Shown here one piece after another: positions 35,561-49,880 of a DNA stretch of 64,000 nt (positions are counted from its first letter, which is position 1; the number at the start of each line of letters is the position of its first letter). Where the stretch lies: contig JAQGDQ010000600.1 in assembly GCA_030141605.1 (NCBI GenBank), forward strand, positions 18,501-82,500, written 5' to 3'. The position numbers and the translations under genes were made by a program. The notes under the pieces were generated by a model. It did not search any database, was not told where the DNA came from, and was given only the letters and a program-made list of their open reading frames with translations. The stretch comes from Tubiluchus corallicola (taxonomy: Eukaryota; Priapulida; Priapulimorpha; Priapulimorphida; Tubiluchidae).

Positions 35561-36557
35561 AGTTAATCCCAAAGAACTTTCTATACGAAGTTATACTTCT
35601 TAGTATTACGCTTAATTGTATGAAAAACCTACGTAATTGGAAAATAAAATTCTTAAAGCAAAACCTGACCCAATCGTAAACTGTAGGTCACAACAATCTA
35701 CTTTTTAAAATATTGAAAGGAAACATACTATTTTTTCAGAAAGAATTATTACCGCACAAACACAATTTCATGTTCGCGAAAGTAGTTCTTCGCTGTTACA
35801 TGCACTTCGCTTTTCTCTAATTAGACGGGAACTAGCGACTGGATTTCAGAAACGCATTGCACAAAAAACAGGTGCTGTACCTCTCAGTTCAGATCTGTTA
35901 GTTTGTGAAAAAGTACACACGTCCGACAGCTCATGCGTGAGCACAGCGATGAATTTGAAATTGGAATTTTTATCTTAAAACTTGCCTAATTTTAGTACAA
36001 CACACCGAATATCCTACCATAGTTCTGTACTTCAATTTTCGCTTTCGCAAACTCGTGCAACGCGCTCGTGGTATATTTTTTACTGTTGAAAATTATGTTA
36101 GTTTGTGATGTTATCAATAGTTTGTGATAAATCATTATTCTTGACAAGAAACCTGACAGTCTGCACGCAGTGCTCAAGATTTTCTACTAGAAAATGAGTG
36201 ACAATCAGAGTGAAAATTTTGAATGACATTTGTTTTTGACTAGAAACCGTAACAGTCTGTGGTAAGATATTCTAGCAGAAAATAACTGACAGTCAAAATG
36301 AAAAATTTTAAGTTTATGCAACTTTGGTTAACTCGCTAAATATTTTACAATTTTGTAATTTTTACAAATATTTGCTGGTTAAGTCGTTGGTATCAATCAA
36401 CAGAATAATACTGAGGAATGAAACACTTAAATCTTCACGCTGTACATGTATTTACAATAGAAATATACTATATCGTTAAAATTAGAAATCATACAAACAA
36501 AGTTAATCGATAACAATGCCAATAACATTGCACTAGCGATCTCACTGTTTTTCATCC

Positions 36558-36692
<135 letters not shown>

Positions 36693-37019
36693 CCATTTTA
36701 CTCATTGTTTCTATATATTCTATTTGCATTTCCAAATACATTTCTTCTTATTATTATTACGAAGCAGAATATTGTCATTATCGTTGCCATGGCTGGTTAT
36801 GATTACGAATAATTATGCTAACGAGAACTTCTTTTGTGAATTTTTTTTTGGCAAACGAGAATATATGAAGCGTGTGCAACAAACTAAAGTTTGTACAGGC
36901 GTCTGGCTCATTGTTTGTTTGTTTTATTTACCGATAATATTTATGCGCCGATTTTTTGTTTTAGACACCGTCTTCACTCTACATATTTATTCAGGTTTTA
37001 ATTATGAAAGGAATATTAA

Positions 37020-37690
37020 TTAGCAACAGCGAACACGTGCGGTTATGAGTAGTAATAATTTCTCAAAGTCTTAAAGGAAGACAGGATGATTTTTCAAATA
37101 CTACCCAATTTTCAAGTCCGATAAAAAGTTAACATTTTAACAGCATTAATACTGCAAAAGCATTTCTGATAATTTAATAATAGATTAAAATCTTAATTAG
37201 CGACGGACGAACACAATTATTGATGACATCACAAACTAACATAATTTTCAACAGTAAAAGTATTCCACGAGCTTGTTGCACGTGTTTTTGTAAAAGAGAA
37301 AATTGAAGTACCGTGCTACTGCAGGATATTCAGTGTGATGTATTAAAACTAGGCAAGTTTTAGGATAAAAAATTCGAATTTCTAAGTTTACCGCTGTGCT
37401 CACACATGAGCAGTTCATAACAAACTAACACATCTGTACAGAGAGGTACAGCACCTGTTTTTTGTGCAAAGTGTTTCCGATATGAAGGCGCTTGTACCCA
37501 TCTAACAAGCACAGGGCGAAATGCATGTAACAGCGAAAAACTAGTGGCGCGAACGTGAAACCGCATTTGTAAAATAAGTGATTTTTGAAAAAATAGTATG
37601 TTTCCTCTCAATATTTTAAAGAGTAGATTGTTTTGACTTGTGAGTTTAAGACTGGGTCCGGTTTTTTGTTGGGAAATTGTTGCCAAATCA
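37020..37690 (-). repeat. Dispersed repeat family R2 (named here)
   Basis: Matches 35570-36180 (+) and 59440-60250 (+). Shared blocks: CTGTAGGTCAAAACAATCTA, CGCTGTTACATGCA, GTGCTGTACCTCTCAG, AGTTTGTGATGTCAT and TCAGAAACGCTTTTGCAG. The 108-codon minus frame at 37360-37686 is within this repeat and is not a gene. In the 59.4-kb copy a CTG/GTT repeat replaces part of the 3' region. Confidence 0.65.
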
Positions 37691-37814
37691 ATAAAATTAG
37701 TTAATTTGTATATTTATTGCACATGTTTTCAATATATTCATTAATATCTTAGCAATATATTAAGAAATGTATTAATGTAGTATAATTGTGAAGACTTCCT
37801 TATAATGACCATTT

Positions 37815-37885
37815 CAGTTCACTTAGATGAGAAAATCTATTACAGTCAAAAGGTTTCTGGTTCAAATCCAGGCTTTGCTTGTCTT
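37815..37885 (+). other. Possible tRNA-derived SINE head
   Basis: B box GGTTCAAATCC at 37859-37869 with a weak A box (TTCACTTAGATGAG). Isolated, so only a candidate. Confidence 0.3.
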
Positions 37886-38471
37886 CATATTTCTTACTTT
37901 CTGGTTTATTTATGTTTCCAATTTGTAATAACTGGCAGTTTATTCCGTCTGTGACTTACAGAAATAAAAAAACGACAACACGAATTCTATTGCGATGTAC
38001 TATATTTATAATTTATTGACCAATTTATTGAAAGCATGATCAATTAAGAAGCATGCAGTTTCAAAGTTACACAAAACCAAAGTTACATTGTAATCCCAGT
38101 AGCACCTTATCTTTCTATCTAAAATGTTGACACCCGTTTGGCCGCATTTTGCTTTTAAACTTAATTTGCATTAATGACATTATGTATCAATGCGCCACTT
38201 TGCAGATTAATTTCGTATGCAGGAAAAACAAAAATTTATTACAGTCTGTGTAAATTATACATATAGTGTTCATTTCGTTAAACTGAATGGTGTAAGATAT
38301 ACACGGATTGCCTATTAATGACAGTATAAATTTGGTTCTAATAGAGAAAGTGAAAATGGCTGAAGTTGAAACAATATGGCAGCATAAAAAGGAATACGCA
38401 GTACTTAGATAGCCGTCCATAGCAGTTTCCTGTTCATTTTTGGTATCATCGTTCTAGAAAAAAAACGTACA

Positions 38472-38513
<42 letters not shown>

Positions 38514-38888
38514 CACGTGTATTAATAATTTACGTCTCATTTTAAACTTCGAAATTTAACAATAACATTTAAATGAGTAACTCGATTTTTTGTTAAAATA
38601 AATAAAAAATCATTATCGAAAATTAAAAAAAATGGTAAAAAAATCACCACGTCGAATATCTGCTATTTGCACGCTTCTGTTCATTCTTTTCCTCATTTCT
38701 GTTTTTTACTTTTTCCTCTACTTTTTTCTTGTCGTTTGCTTTTTCTTTTTTTTTATAAATTTGCATACACACTTTCATCTTTAGCTAAGTTCAAATTCAG
38801 ATATTTCATTATTTGAAACATATACAATTGTATTACGTTACTTCAAACATTTATAAAACAGACTGTTGTATTTACCTGGTCTTAAAGT

Positions 38889-40257
38889 TTAGTGGTAGTA
38901 GTCGCCGCCATAGTAACGATTTCCTCCGTAATAACTTGGACGGTAATATGATCTTCTGTAGTAGGAGGGACGATAGTAACCGCGTCTGTAGTAGCCGTTG
39001 CCATAGTGATCATCATTATAATCATCGTCCACGTAATAGCGAGTTGATCTGTAACATTATTACACATGTTGTTTAAAAAGAAACATCACTAATATATTTG
39101 CAAGAATTTCTTGTCATAATTAAAGAGAAAAATGATCTTATACCCCACGAAATAAACCAGTTAGTTATTGATAATTTAAAGCAAAAGAAAACCATCTGAA
39201 TAAAGCTTTAAATTTCATCTTGAGATTTTGCCTCCTACATGGTGTCTCATTGCATACAGAGCTTGTAGTGGCAGTAGCGATGTATAAATCTTGTAATTCT
39301 AAACTGCGCGATGACCGTTAGGTGCAGCCATTTTAACAGCAGGTGGATTTCAAACAATTTAAACAACACTGGGTGAAATTCGAAAAAATAACCAGAGCAC
39401 GCGTTCCACAATGTTCGCTTACTAAACAAAAATATGAATTATTTTATATCGTGAATAATTTTAATAATAATTGTTTTTTGACGAGCAAGTGATGCGTTTT
39501 ACAAGCTGGCATGTCAACATTTCAAATTTCGTTTCCAATTACTTAAATCTTTCTTATATACTTTAGAATTACCCTTTCTTTCCCTTTAATAATTTCTTAA
39601 CGCAAACACGTAACCTTACCTCGGATTACTTTTGGTTTAAACGTTTTCATAATGTTTTACCTGTAAACCCTTGGGTAATAACTGCGTCTGTAGGTACGCC
39701 TGTAATACGTCGGCCTGCCGTAGCCGTAGTAGCCGTGACCGCGTCCGTAGGAGCCACCATATCCGTAGCTTGCAGCCGCCATGGCTACCATCTGTAAAAT
39801 CGACAACTTGTAAACGAATGTACAGAAAAATGTCTGAAAAGTCTGATTAGTTGGAAATTAACAATCTTTAGTTCTTGAATTCTTGGCAGTTTTCTCAGAA
39901 ATCATTTCTTAGGGGACGAGGAGATTTCAAATTTGAATGAGGAATTTAAATTGTTTCAGCAGATTCCAGACATATAATTAATATATTGTTATATACTAAT
40001 ATATTATATAACAATATATTAATTATATGCCTGGTTTCTGCTGCTATATATGTAATATATATGTATATAATATGTATTATAATAGTATGTATTATATAAT
40101 ATATTAATAACAACTTATACAGCCAATAATAAAGCTGGCCCTGAAATGAAACGTCAGAAAAATGAATTCTAAAATCTTCAAAGTTTTGACAACAGCTGAG
40201 AATTGTGGGATTTTTACTTACCACCAGTAACAAACAGCAAACGACTGCGACCTTCAT
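38889..40257 (-). CDS. Secreted Gly/Tyr/Arg-rich protein, small paralogue
   Basis: Three coding exons: 40222-40257, 39661-39791, 38889-39048 (327 nt, 108 residues). Exon 1 gives MKVAVVCCLLLV, joined in phase 0 to MVAMAAASYGYGGSYG, a good signal peptide. Then GRGHGYYGYGRPTYYRRTYR, and exon 3 (entered in phase 2) encodes a short acidic patch YVDDDYNDDHYGNG followed by GYYRRGYYRPSYYRRSYYRP and a GGNRYYGGDYYH end. Roughly a third of the mature residues are Tyr. Exon number, phases and the YYRP motif match the 31.7-33.8 kb gene, so the two are paralogues; the larger one gained acidic and Ala-rich inserts or the smaller one lost them. A noncoding first exon and TATA box lie upstream (41009-41097). 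Confidence 0.86.
39958..40043. repeat. Near-perfect 39-bp hairpin in intron 1 of the small Tyr-rich gene
   Basis: Left arm begins CAGCAGATTCCAGACATATA and the right arm is its reverse complement with three mismatches, around a short AT loop. In RNA or single-stranded DNA it would form a long stem. Confidence 0.8.
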
Positions 40258-40295
40258 GATGTCAAGTCTTTATTATCTGAGCAAACAAAAAAACG

Positions 40296-40486
<191 letters not shown>

Positions 40487-41008
40487 TAAAGTTTAAAAAC
40501 GTTTGAAAGTTACCAAAAAGCAAAGTCAATTTTTACGTCGTGCCTAAGACCATTGTAAGCTTTCATTATTGTCAAACATAATTCATCTAGATTTTAGATG
40601 ATTAACAGCTGATTAAGTTAAATTTAAGCAGTGACAAAGTCAAAAATAAATATTTCACGCTTGACATTGTTTGTGATAACAATCAGTCCATCAGAGTTTT
40701 GAGTTCAAAGCCAGACATAGTAAGTAGAGAGAACAGAACACTGATTCAAGTTTGTTCATGCTGATAAAGATGAATTGTGAACAATTTTTTACTTATTGAG
40801 AATCTTAAACTGTAACTGATAAACTGAAATAGAAATACAAAGTACAAATCTTTTTTCGTAAATTGCTGTTGAAATTAATGTGTTGAAAATATAAAAATCT
40901 ATGTTACTAATTATATGTATGTACAGACATATATGTATTTATACATATAAGTATGTGTCTACGTTATCAAAGATTTAAACTATTGGATACTTTAAAGTTG
41001 TTACTTAC

Positions 41009-41097
41009 TCAGTGAGAACTGCAGTGATTGGAAGACGATCTCTTCTGCTCTCCAAGAAGATCCTATGAACCCATTGATAGTATCTCCCCTTTTTATA
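41009..41097 (-). promoter_or_regulatory. TATA box and noncoding exon of the small Tyr-rich gene
   Basis: On the minus strand TATAAAAAGGGG lies at 41086-41097. A GTAAGT donor at 41003-41008 ends a leader exon that would start near 41060. The coding signal exon has its acceptor (CTCAG) just after 40276, so the leader intron runs 40277-41008 and contains the ATT/ATC microsatellite. Confidence 0.6.
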
Positions 41098-43134
41098 AAG
41101 ATAATTAGACCTTGGATCGTAATTTTATATTCCAATAACTATTGTATCAGTAATAATAATAATGTTGTTATTCACCTTAGTGTCACCCCTGCGGTCGCAT
41201 TAATCATTTCTGTATCCTCATCACGTACAGAGACGCACCGTTTAGCGATGGTGTTTTACGAGACTAATAATAGCGATATTAGGTATTTCTATCAAGGTCA
41301 TTTCGCAGTGCTTTCAATAAACAGACTGTCGCTGTTTACACCAAACTCGACTTTTATTAATCGACTTTTGTTTAACTACCTGAGTCTTGCTTTTAACTTT
41401 AATCAATGAGTTCATTTATTATGCACAGTCGATCATTATTTTTGGTTGATTTCGTATCGTGAAAATTTAAAAAATTCAAGGCATCTCAGCGAGCATTTCA
41501 ACACAGTTTCGCCATTATTTTCGAGGTGTTCAACAGTCAAACCATTCTGTGTATATATGTGCATTACAACTCGCTTGTACTACTTTCTGCCACTATAGTA
41601 GAATTGTGGAGATAAAATGAAGTCACTCTACATTTTCAGTTTACATAAAAATGGAAAAAATTACAATTTCATTGTATCCCTTCCACTCACGGTCAAAAAT
41701 GTTTCTAAACCGCCATTTAGAATCTTAATCAGTTGTTATTATGGTATTATATCTCAAACTCAACAAGTCTACCAATGAAATCATTTTTATAAAACATTTT
41801 TATTGGCCATTTTTCACAAAGTAGGCGCCTGCGCTTTTGAAACGGTAAACAGTTTAATAAAAATGTTGTCCTTCGCTGAGTAAAAATAACTCATGGATAC
41901 AATACCTAGAATTTATAAATAGGAATACTTCGAAACGGTCAAGGTCTGTAGGAGCTGCCAGAAATTAACGTAGATTTACATATAGGCCTATTCATAGAAT
42001 CTATAAATGAACAGATCATTGCTCTATACTTACCTGCCCAAAGGGAAGAAAGGGGAATTTCAAAATTGTGTACATTCCAAAGAACAATCCCTGCAAAGCT
42101 ATTTTACTCAGTATTACGCTTATCTGTTTGAAAGATTTTTGTAATTGAAAAAGAAAATTCTTAATAAATTGAAAATTTTCGTGCTATCTAAAATGACACT
42201 CCATGGCTATCCCAGCGTGCACCACTGATTCACCAGAAAACACATTGTTGATCTTACTGACAATATATAGAAATTTAAATTAAAAGCTTAGTTAGTGAGG
42301 ACGGATGCTCTGATTATACATTACATCAATGTTATGTAAACTAGTTTCAAACGACTTGAAATTAAAAGACTGTCGTCTCTTAGCGGTCATCTCAAGAATT
42401 GAAATTTATTTGAAGTATTATTTGACGTTACTGATAAATTGCTATTACAAGCTTTGTATGCAATAACACAGAATGTAAGTGATGTAAAGTTTCAAGACAA
42501 TTTTCAAGCTTTATTTATGCATGAAAAGTGTTTTCTTGTGCTTTAAACAACTTTATAATGTTGTCTCCTGAATATTGTTTATGTATTTCTATTGCAGTGC
42601 ATTTCTAAGGTTAATCTCCCAATCATTCATAAATCAATTATCCTCCGTTAATTGATCATCATAAATTACTCATTATTTTCAGTTTATCACTTCGATCTGA
42701 CCTTTAAAAAGCCTATAAATTGGTCATCTTAAGTGTAAATATGTTAATCTTTTAACCTTGGGGTTAACTCTTTCCACCCTCATTTGCAAATCACTCATTC
42801 CCTGCTGAAAAATAATTAAACTCAAATGACATCAACACCACACATAAACAACAACAAAAGACAAACAACTGCAAATCATACAATCTACAACAGCACACAC
42901 ATACAAAATGACCACCACATGAAAACGGTCACTGGGGAGGCATCGAGAAAGATTCAGATTTTGGTCCCTACTCCCTAAGTTAGTTGAATACCAATGGAAA
43001 TGATAACTAAGTTAATAATTTTGTTTGAATTAGGAGTCATATTAGCAATAACACTGGGAAACAACTGCTCGTCATATGTGCCTACCAGCTAAGTTAAGCA
43101 ACCCCGAATTTGACCAGTAAAATTAAAAGGAAAT

Positions 43135-43384
<250 letters not shown>

Positions 43385-43835
43385 CTTTTATTCGTATGAA
43401 AATTTTATTATATATCAATGTAGTTTTAGTATAAGTAATTAATACAATGAAAAATCATTTTTGTTAGTAATTAAAAAACAAAAAATGCTCAAATTAATTC
43501 ACATATCGTTGCTTAGACATTCATAAAATGCTTTTTTAACTTTTCTTTTCACGCTAAAATTAAACCATAAAGTACAACCATACTTTATTCTTAAATAAAC
43601 ATCTGAGTCATTCATAAAATGCCACATTTTTTACGTGATTCGGAATTTTGAATTCTTCTAAAAAATCCAAGTTTACGATTGCCAATGAAAATAGGTGACT
43701 GTTGGTGAAAAAACGGCATCTGACGATTTCATTAGTCATGTTATCCTCACTCAGTGTGGGATTTATCCCCTTAAGGGAGTAGGTATGAACCGAAATGGAT
43801 AATGTAAGTCTGCCAATCGATGCTTTATCTTAAAG

Positions 43836-43925
43836 CAATGGTTCTCAACCTGTGGGATTCTTTCCACGAGGGAAAATTGGGAGGGTAAATGAAGTTAGAG
43901 ATTTGATGTCCCAGAATTCTACATA
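43836..43925 (+). mobile_element. Possible hAT element end
   Basis: CAATGGTTCTCAACCTGTGG resembles the hAT terminus CAGTGGTTCTCAA. No matching right end or target duplication was found, so only a truncated terminus is suggested. Confidence 0.3.
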
Positions 43926-45629
43926 TTGTACGTAGGTAAATGCAAGTACAAAGGTCAAGTATAAAAACTATCCCAAGTAAAATATGACCGAGTTTTCCTG
44001 GTAATAAACAAGTTCCGGGCCTGCCGCACAGGACAAGAAATTTTTGTAAAATTTCTGATTTTAAAAAAATCGTCTTGAAATATTTTTACCATTTGCCTGC
44101 TCTCTTATTGCATACAGAGCTTGTATGCAGTAACTCTATAAAAAACTAGTGAATTTAAACTCCCGTGATGACCGTTAGGTGCAGCCATATTAACATGCTA
44201 AGTCACTTGAAAAAAGTTCAAGTACATCGTGTAAAGTTTGGAAATATAATCAGAGCATTCGTAGCATATTTGTCACCAACTAAGCAAAGTGCAAATTACT
44301 TTATCTTGTTAATAAGATCAATAATATGCTTATTGTTGAGCCAGTGGTGCACACTGGGATACAGCGATGTTTTACTAGTTGGCGCGAATATTTTGCATTA
44401 TTAAGACATTTTTTTCGATTACAGTCTTTCAAACAGGTAAGCCCAGTGCTAAGTAATGTAACTTTGTATGGAAAGTTATTGGGATATAGGGCCTTAAAAT
44501 TGCCTTTTCTTTCTTTTTAATTCAGACCGCGAGTCACGTGATATCACGTGAAACAAACTAACATTATCGGGTGAGATCGTTTTTTTTATTATTTTTATTT
44601 TATTATTATTATCACATTCAGTACAATATAATGACATTAAGCACGCAGTGACATCAAAATTTTATTACATCATACTTTATTAAATTCTTATGTTTCATAC
44701 ACTATCGTTATCATAAAAAAGAATAATTGTACTGCAGTGGGCTAGAGAAGCAAAGGCTTGTATAAGCCCACTGTCATGTGAACCCGATAAAAAAAGAATG
44801 GATGAGTGAACAAAAAAAAAGAACTGGGAGAAAGGTTAGATCACACAGGAAGGGTAGAAGGATGTGTTAGTGAAAATGGTAGGAAGAAAGATAATAGATT
44901 GTGCGATGTTTACATCAGCTCTAAAGATTTATCAATGATGCCTTGTTTTGTATAATCTGTACCAGGATTGTGGTATGACTGCTACAGTAGGTGTAGGATA
45001 TTAGGAAGTGTTGTACTTGTTGAGAATCATTGCTCTGTATTTCTCTTTAAATTTTTGAATTGGCTGAACAGTTTTTAATTCATCATTTATATCATTCCAA
45101 AGCCTTTTGTACAACCTTCACCTATTCATGTAGTTGGAATACTTTATTTACAACAAATTTTTATTATGCCTTCGACTAATTCATGAATTATTGATTTTTA
45201 ATAAGCAACATCCTCGATTGGTCATCATTTTTAACTTTTCGCTTTGACATGGTTTTAATAAAGTCTAAAATATTTATTGTTCCCTTAATCTTTATTGCCT
45301 CAAGATTTTTATCAAGGATTTTGCGTAAATGTGATTTAAAAAATCCTTTAAGCATTCTCACTTAATAAACTCACGAAAACAATTAAACGCTTCAAAGAGT
45401 TTATATTTTATTTCTCATCTTTGCAACTTAGGCGATAAGTCTTCATTGTACAATCAGAAATACTTGGACAGTCGTCCAACAGATGGCAGCATCCGCAGCC
45501 CAGTAATGATCAAACGTAAGCAATCATGTACAGGCTTGTGGGGTAATTTTTTGACGTTCCACTGATCGTACTGATCTCTTATTATGAAAAGAAAAATTCT
45601 TCCTTCCCTGCTAAGGTCTGCCTTGTTAA

Positions 45630-45633
<4 letters not shown>

Positions 45634-45674
<41 letters not shown>

Positions 45675-46130
45675 CTTCTCTCTCTCTCTCTCTAGACCAG
45701 TCAACGAACTTACGTCCACCTAACTACCTACCTGCCTACCTACCTACCAGCCTTCTTACCTACGTACCTACCTACTTACCTACCTGTCTACCTACCTAAT
45801 TACCTACCTACCTATCTACTACCTACCTACCTACCTACTTACATACATACCTACCTACCTACCTACCTACCTACCTACTTACCTACCTACCTACCTACCT
45901 ATCTACCTACCTACCTACCTACCAACCTTCTTACCTACGTACCTACTTACCTACCCATCTACTTAACTTCCTACCTACGAACCTACGTACTTACGAACCT
46001 ACCTACGTACCCACCAGCCTTCTTACCTATATACCTACCTACCTACCTACCTACCTACCTACCTACCTACCTACCTACCTACCTACCTACCTACCTACCT
46101 ACTTACGAACCTACCTACTTACCTACCCAC
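45634..46130. repeat. (CT)n followed by ~410 bp of (CTAC)n
   Basis: Tetranucleotide array with CCAGCCTT-type interruptions recurring near 45749, 45923 and 46013, so partly a higher-order repeat. Confidence 0.9.
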
Positions 46131-46139
46131 TTTCCTACT

Positions 46140-49100
46140 TACGATTGACCGACCTATTCACCAAACAACATACGAACTTATTGACTTGCCTAGTAAATAC
46201 CTGCCCTCTTTCCTCTCTGTTTCTTTACTAAACATCCTCCATCCGTGTATCTATGACCATCGATTTTGCAGTTACTGTACCAAAGTTATCTTTCTTTTAG
46301 CAGACCTATAGTCTTGTTGCCTGACTGATTTCTGTGATTTTTCATCCCCCTTCTGTTTCTTGCAACATTATTTATCTTTGTTTTACTCCGACCTCCAAAA
46401 AAATCATAAGTTTCTCCTGCTTGACGACACGACAGCGTCCTTGAAATTTATCCTGGACTTTTACTGCTAAACATCTGTCCACCTCCAACTGACAGGACAC
46501 TTTTTATTTATTGTCAAGCCGAAACTTTCTCCCAACCTGTTTTATCTGTTTCAAGGATAAAGCAATCTGTGTCACAAACACAGTAACAACTGAAACTATA
46601 AGTCTCAATAATGGCCCTTTCACACAGTCAAATGTTGCAATAGCAATCTAGCGTATTTTGGGGCAACGAAAACAGAAAAGTTTTTGTTTTAAGTTAATTA
46701 TCGCTAGATTTGTTTATCCTTGGATTAGATTGGATGGGTGTCATTACTATGCATAACAGTTGTTTTGTTTGCTGCTCATTTACACAGAGAATTTAGTAGT
46801 AACTGTACGCATTTTGGTCAAATGAATTAAGTTCATTATTTTCTAAGCTAATCGAAAAGTTTGCGTGTTCGAAAATTAGACGATTTAAATTATTTTGTTA
46901 TTAATAAGTTTTAGGATTAAATTAGACATTAATTTGCGCTCTGACCTGAAATCCAAAAGTTCATTTCAAGCTTTAATATAAAATACAAAAGTTCTTACAA
47001 ATTATTATATTTAAAGTAATTAAAAATTTGTCGAGGAGACAATGCCATGAGTAATATCATCCATGCGCTTGTGCTTGTGTGCATGCGTGCATGCGTGTAT
47101 TTTTGTCTAAAGCTCTTTCTAAGCACTTGTATACATATTGTCATTGAAGTCAGCTATTTGTGCTTTATTTACTGTGTAAAGCATAAATAAGTATTTTATT
47201 TATATTTATTTATTTTTATTTATTTTCCTGTTCTTCTCATTATAAATCACGTAACAGCCTTGTAAACCCACAAATAGCGAAGTTATGATACCAAACTTGA
47301 AAGACAGGAAATGTGAAAAAGTTAGGTTCCAAGCTGGATTTGAACCCGGGAATTCTGGTTACATCGCGGACATCACTAGGCCACCAAATCTCCCAGTGAT
47401 CAACGCAGTCCGAAATTCATCCTTTTCACAATCTAAGCAATCAAACATTGGAACGTGAATTTCGTTGTTCAGGTGCCAGTGATATGTCTGAACTGTCTAG
47501 ATCACTGAATAATGTGATGACTTAGGCGTTTGTAATATAAGCGGAGAGTCCCTGGTTCAAATACAGGCCGCGTCACAATTTTTTCGCATATCCTGTCCTT
47601 CAAGTTTGGTGTCAAAATTTAATTAATTGTGGGTCTGTGAGATCATTAATAATAATTTTGACATTAATTAACATTAGAATAATTTACAAATCAAGTAGTT
47701 AACAGAACGTGTAGTAAATGACAGGTGTACAAGACGAGGTTTGAAATGTCATGGGCGGTGAGCTTCAATAGATGCAATAATATTTTTATATGAAAGTTTC
47801 TGCATCTATAAAAGTGCAGTTTCAAGGTTGCCGTGTTGTAAAATCTCATGTCATTTCACTAAAGTTCAAAATAACTACTTATATATTCAACTGCTTTCGA
47901 ATAAACATTATACAGCATGCATTTGATATATGATTTGATCATTATTTAATGGTAGGATAATATTTTTAAATGAACGCATGACGTCATAACCTTACATGTT
48001 AATCATCTACTAATGCATCTACTTATGCATCTGCCTAAAGCATCTACTGATGCATCTACTTATTTAAAATTAAGAAATTACAAAAGAAATTTTTACAAGA
48101 GCTACAAAACGCAGGAGGACATGTCACTAGTGCACAACAATCTGTGAAAAATTAGGCAAAATTAATAATTCAATCAAAATTTGGAAGGAAAATGATTGTC
48201 GTTTGCACAGATAATAATGCTATGAGGCACGTACTTGGGATGTGGCAACCGAGTACATTAAATGGAGAACACTAGCGCAACAGAAGTTGAGCAACACTGA
48301 GCTAGGAAATGGATGGGTAACTGGCTACAAAATTGCTGGCACTTTCAGCTTCGATGACGCTCGAGGCAGACGTGTGTGAACAGGAGAAGACGATTTAGTA
48401 TCTCATCCCAGATGACGTCCTTGGTAATTAAATAGATCCCGGTCCTGCCATAATTACTTACATGATTTAAGCTCTGTCGTATGGTAATAGAATACTTGTC
48501 ATTGAAAGTCTTGACATACAAGTATGACATTTTACACAAACAAACTGAATCAAACGTTGTATTTATTCGAGGCTGGATCCAAATGGCTACTCATCTGGAA
48601 GTTGTTCTTGTTATTGTTGTTATTTATTAAATAAAAGCCAAGTGTAGTGACGTAGGTCTCCATCTATAGGTACAGTCGAGCAGTTTTATTTTGACCACGT
48701 ATATTGTAGGCAGATGATCAACTGACCGTCCAGTCGTACACTTAAATGACACGGTCACCCTGAACAACCGTTCTGTAACTTTTGCTTGTCAAAAATGAAG
48801 AAATCCATACAGCGTAGCTTAATAAACTGAAGTGTTTGATAAACACTGGCTCCCCCTAGCTAATCAGGACTCACTGAGTCGGCAGATATGCAACTTATAC
48901 AAAATAGATACCGGTCTCGCCATCATTGTATACAAAACAAAAATTAAATGGTGAAATGGTGCTTTTTGTGGTTATTATGTATGTTTAATAAATATTAACT
49001 GAATTAAATTAGTTGTTGCCGCCTCTCTGATTATCTTAATTTTATTATTAATTTGACGGCGGGGAATCCACCTCAGGTCTCCAGCTAGCAGCTGAATCGA

Positions 49101-49450
49101 CACAGCTTGCACTCATTAGAGCAGCTTTAATTTGACCATCGTCCTTGGGCAGGTGACCAGCGGTCATTTTTGATTTGCCCAACCATTCACACAATCTCTT
49201 GCTTGTCAGATCTCGAGTTGTATGATGCTTCAGATGCTTTTTATGCTTTATCTGATCAAGTCACTCCCAGTAATGCATGTCAGTGGGATGAACTGAACGA
49301 TGATACGCCTGGATGGACAGTCAATATACCCGGATGGATGGTTGTTTCCAAGGTAAGTCGCAGCGGCCACGTCAGCAGGTAATTATTATTCCATCACAGG
49401 CAGGTAAAACTGGGGGTTTAGACAGGTAGGACTGGAGGTAGAGCCAAGCT
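46140..49450. other. Intergenic, SINE pair only
   Basis: Besides the inverted SINE pair, a small GCATCTACT repeat (48000-48060) is visible. The minus frame 48345-48539 and the plus frame 49170-49382 have no supporting signals. Confidence 0.4.
47225..47650. mobile_element. Inverted pair of tRNA-derived SINEs
   Basis: Minus copy: A box TGGCCTAGTGATG (47371-47383), B box GGGTTCAAATCC (47336-47347), then body TTTCCTGTCTTTCAAGTTTG and TTTGTGGGTTTACAAGG. Plus copy: B box GGTTCAAATAC (47554-47564), then TATCCTGTCCTTCAAGTTTG and TTGTGGGTCTGTGAG. The shared body after each tRNA head shows they are one SINE family in head-to-head orientation. The heads are too degenerate to be working tRNAs. Confidence 0.7.
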
Positions 49451-49454
49451 AGCG

Positions 49455-49542
49455 TATAAAACTAGTTGCTGTTTGGTGTTGAAAGTGAAAGTCGTTAGTG
49501 CAAGAAACAGCCAAGCATTAAAGCTACTGCTAGAACAACAAG
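49455..49542 (+). promoter_or_regulatory. Candidate TATA box and noncoding exon of the acidic-protein gene
   Basis: TATAAAA at 49455-49461, an expected start near 49486, and a clean donor (AAG then GTGAGA) at 49543. The signal-peptide exon at 50876 needs such a leader because its acceptor abuts the ATG. The 1.3-kb leader intron holds an ATT/GTT microsatellite and a TA repeat. Joining is inferred. Confidence 0.45.
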
Positions 49543-49807
49543 GTGAGAAAGTTTATCACTATTTTATCAGAAGTGCATTTGATAGAAAAACTTACAAACT
49601 GTTTGAGAGCAAAGTTAATTACGTCAAAGATAATTACTGTTTGATACAAAATCTTCCTGAACAACATTTCTGTTTTATTTCTACAGCAAGTTATCAGACG
49701 TCAATTTATTTCAGTAATTGTAAATTACAAAAGTAAATTAACTGCATGAACTGCCCTTTTTTATTAATTTATTTGTAAGCTGTGCAAATGATTAAGCTCG
49801 TGGTTGT

Positions 49808-49846
49808 TATTATTATTATTATTATTGTTGTTACTATTATTATTAC

Positions 49847-49880
<34 letters not shown>

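Noticed and set aside
37360-37686. 108-codon minus open frame
   Set aside because: Lies wholly within dispersed repeat R2; the frame is broken in the other copies.
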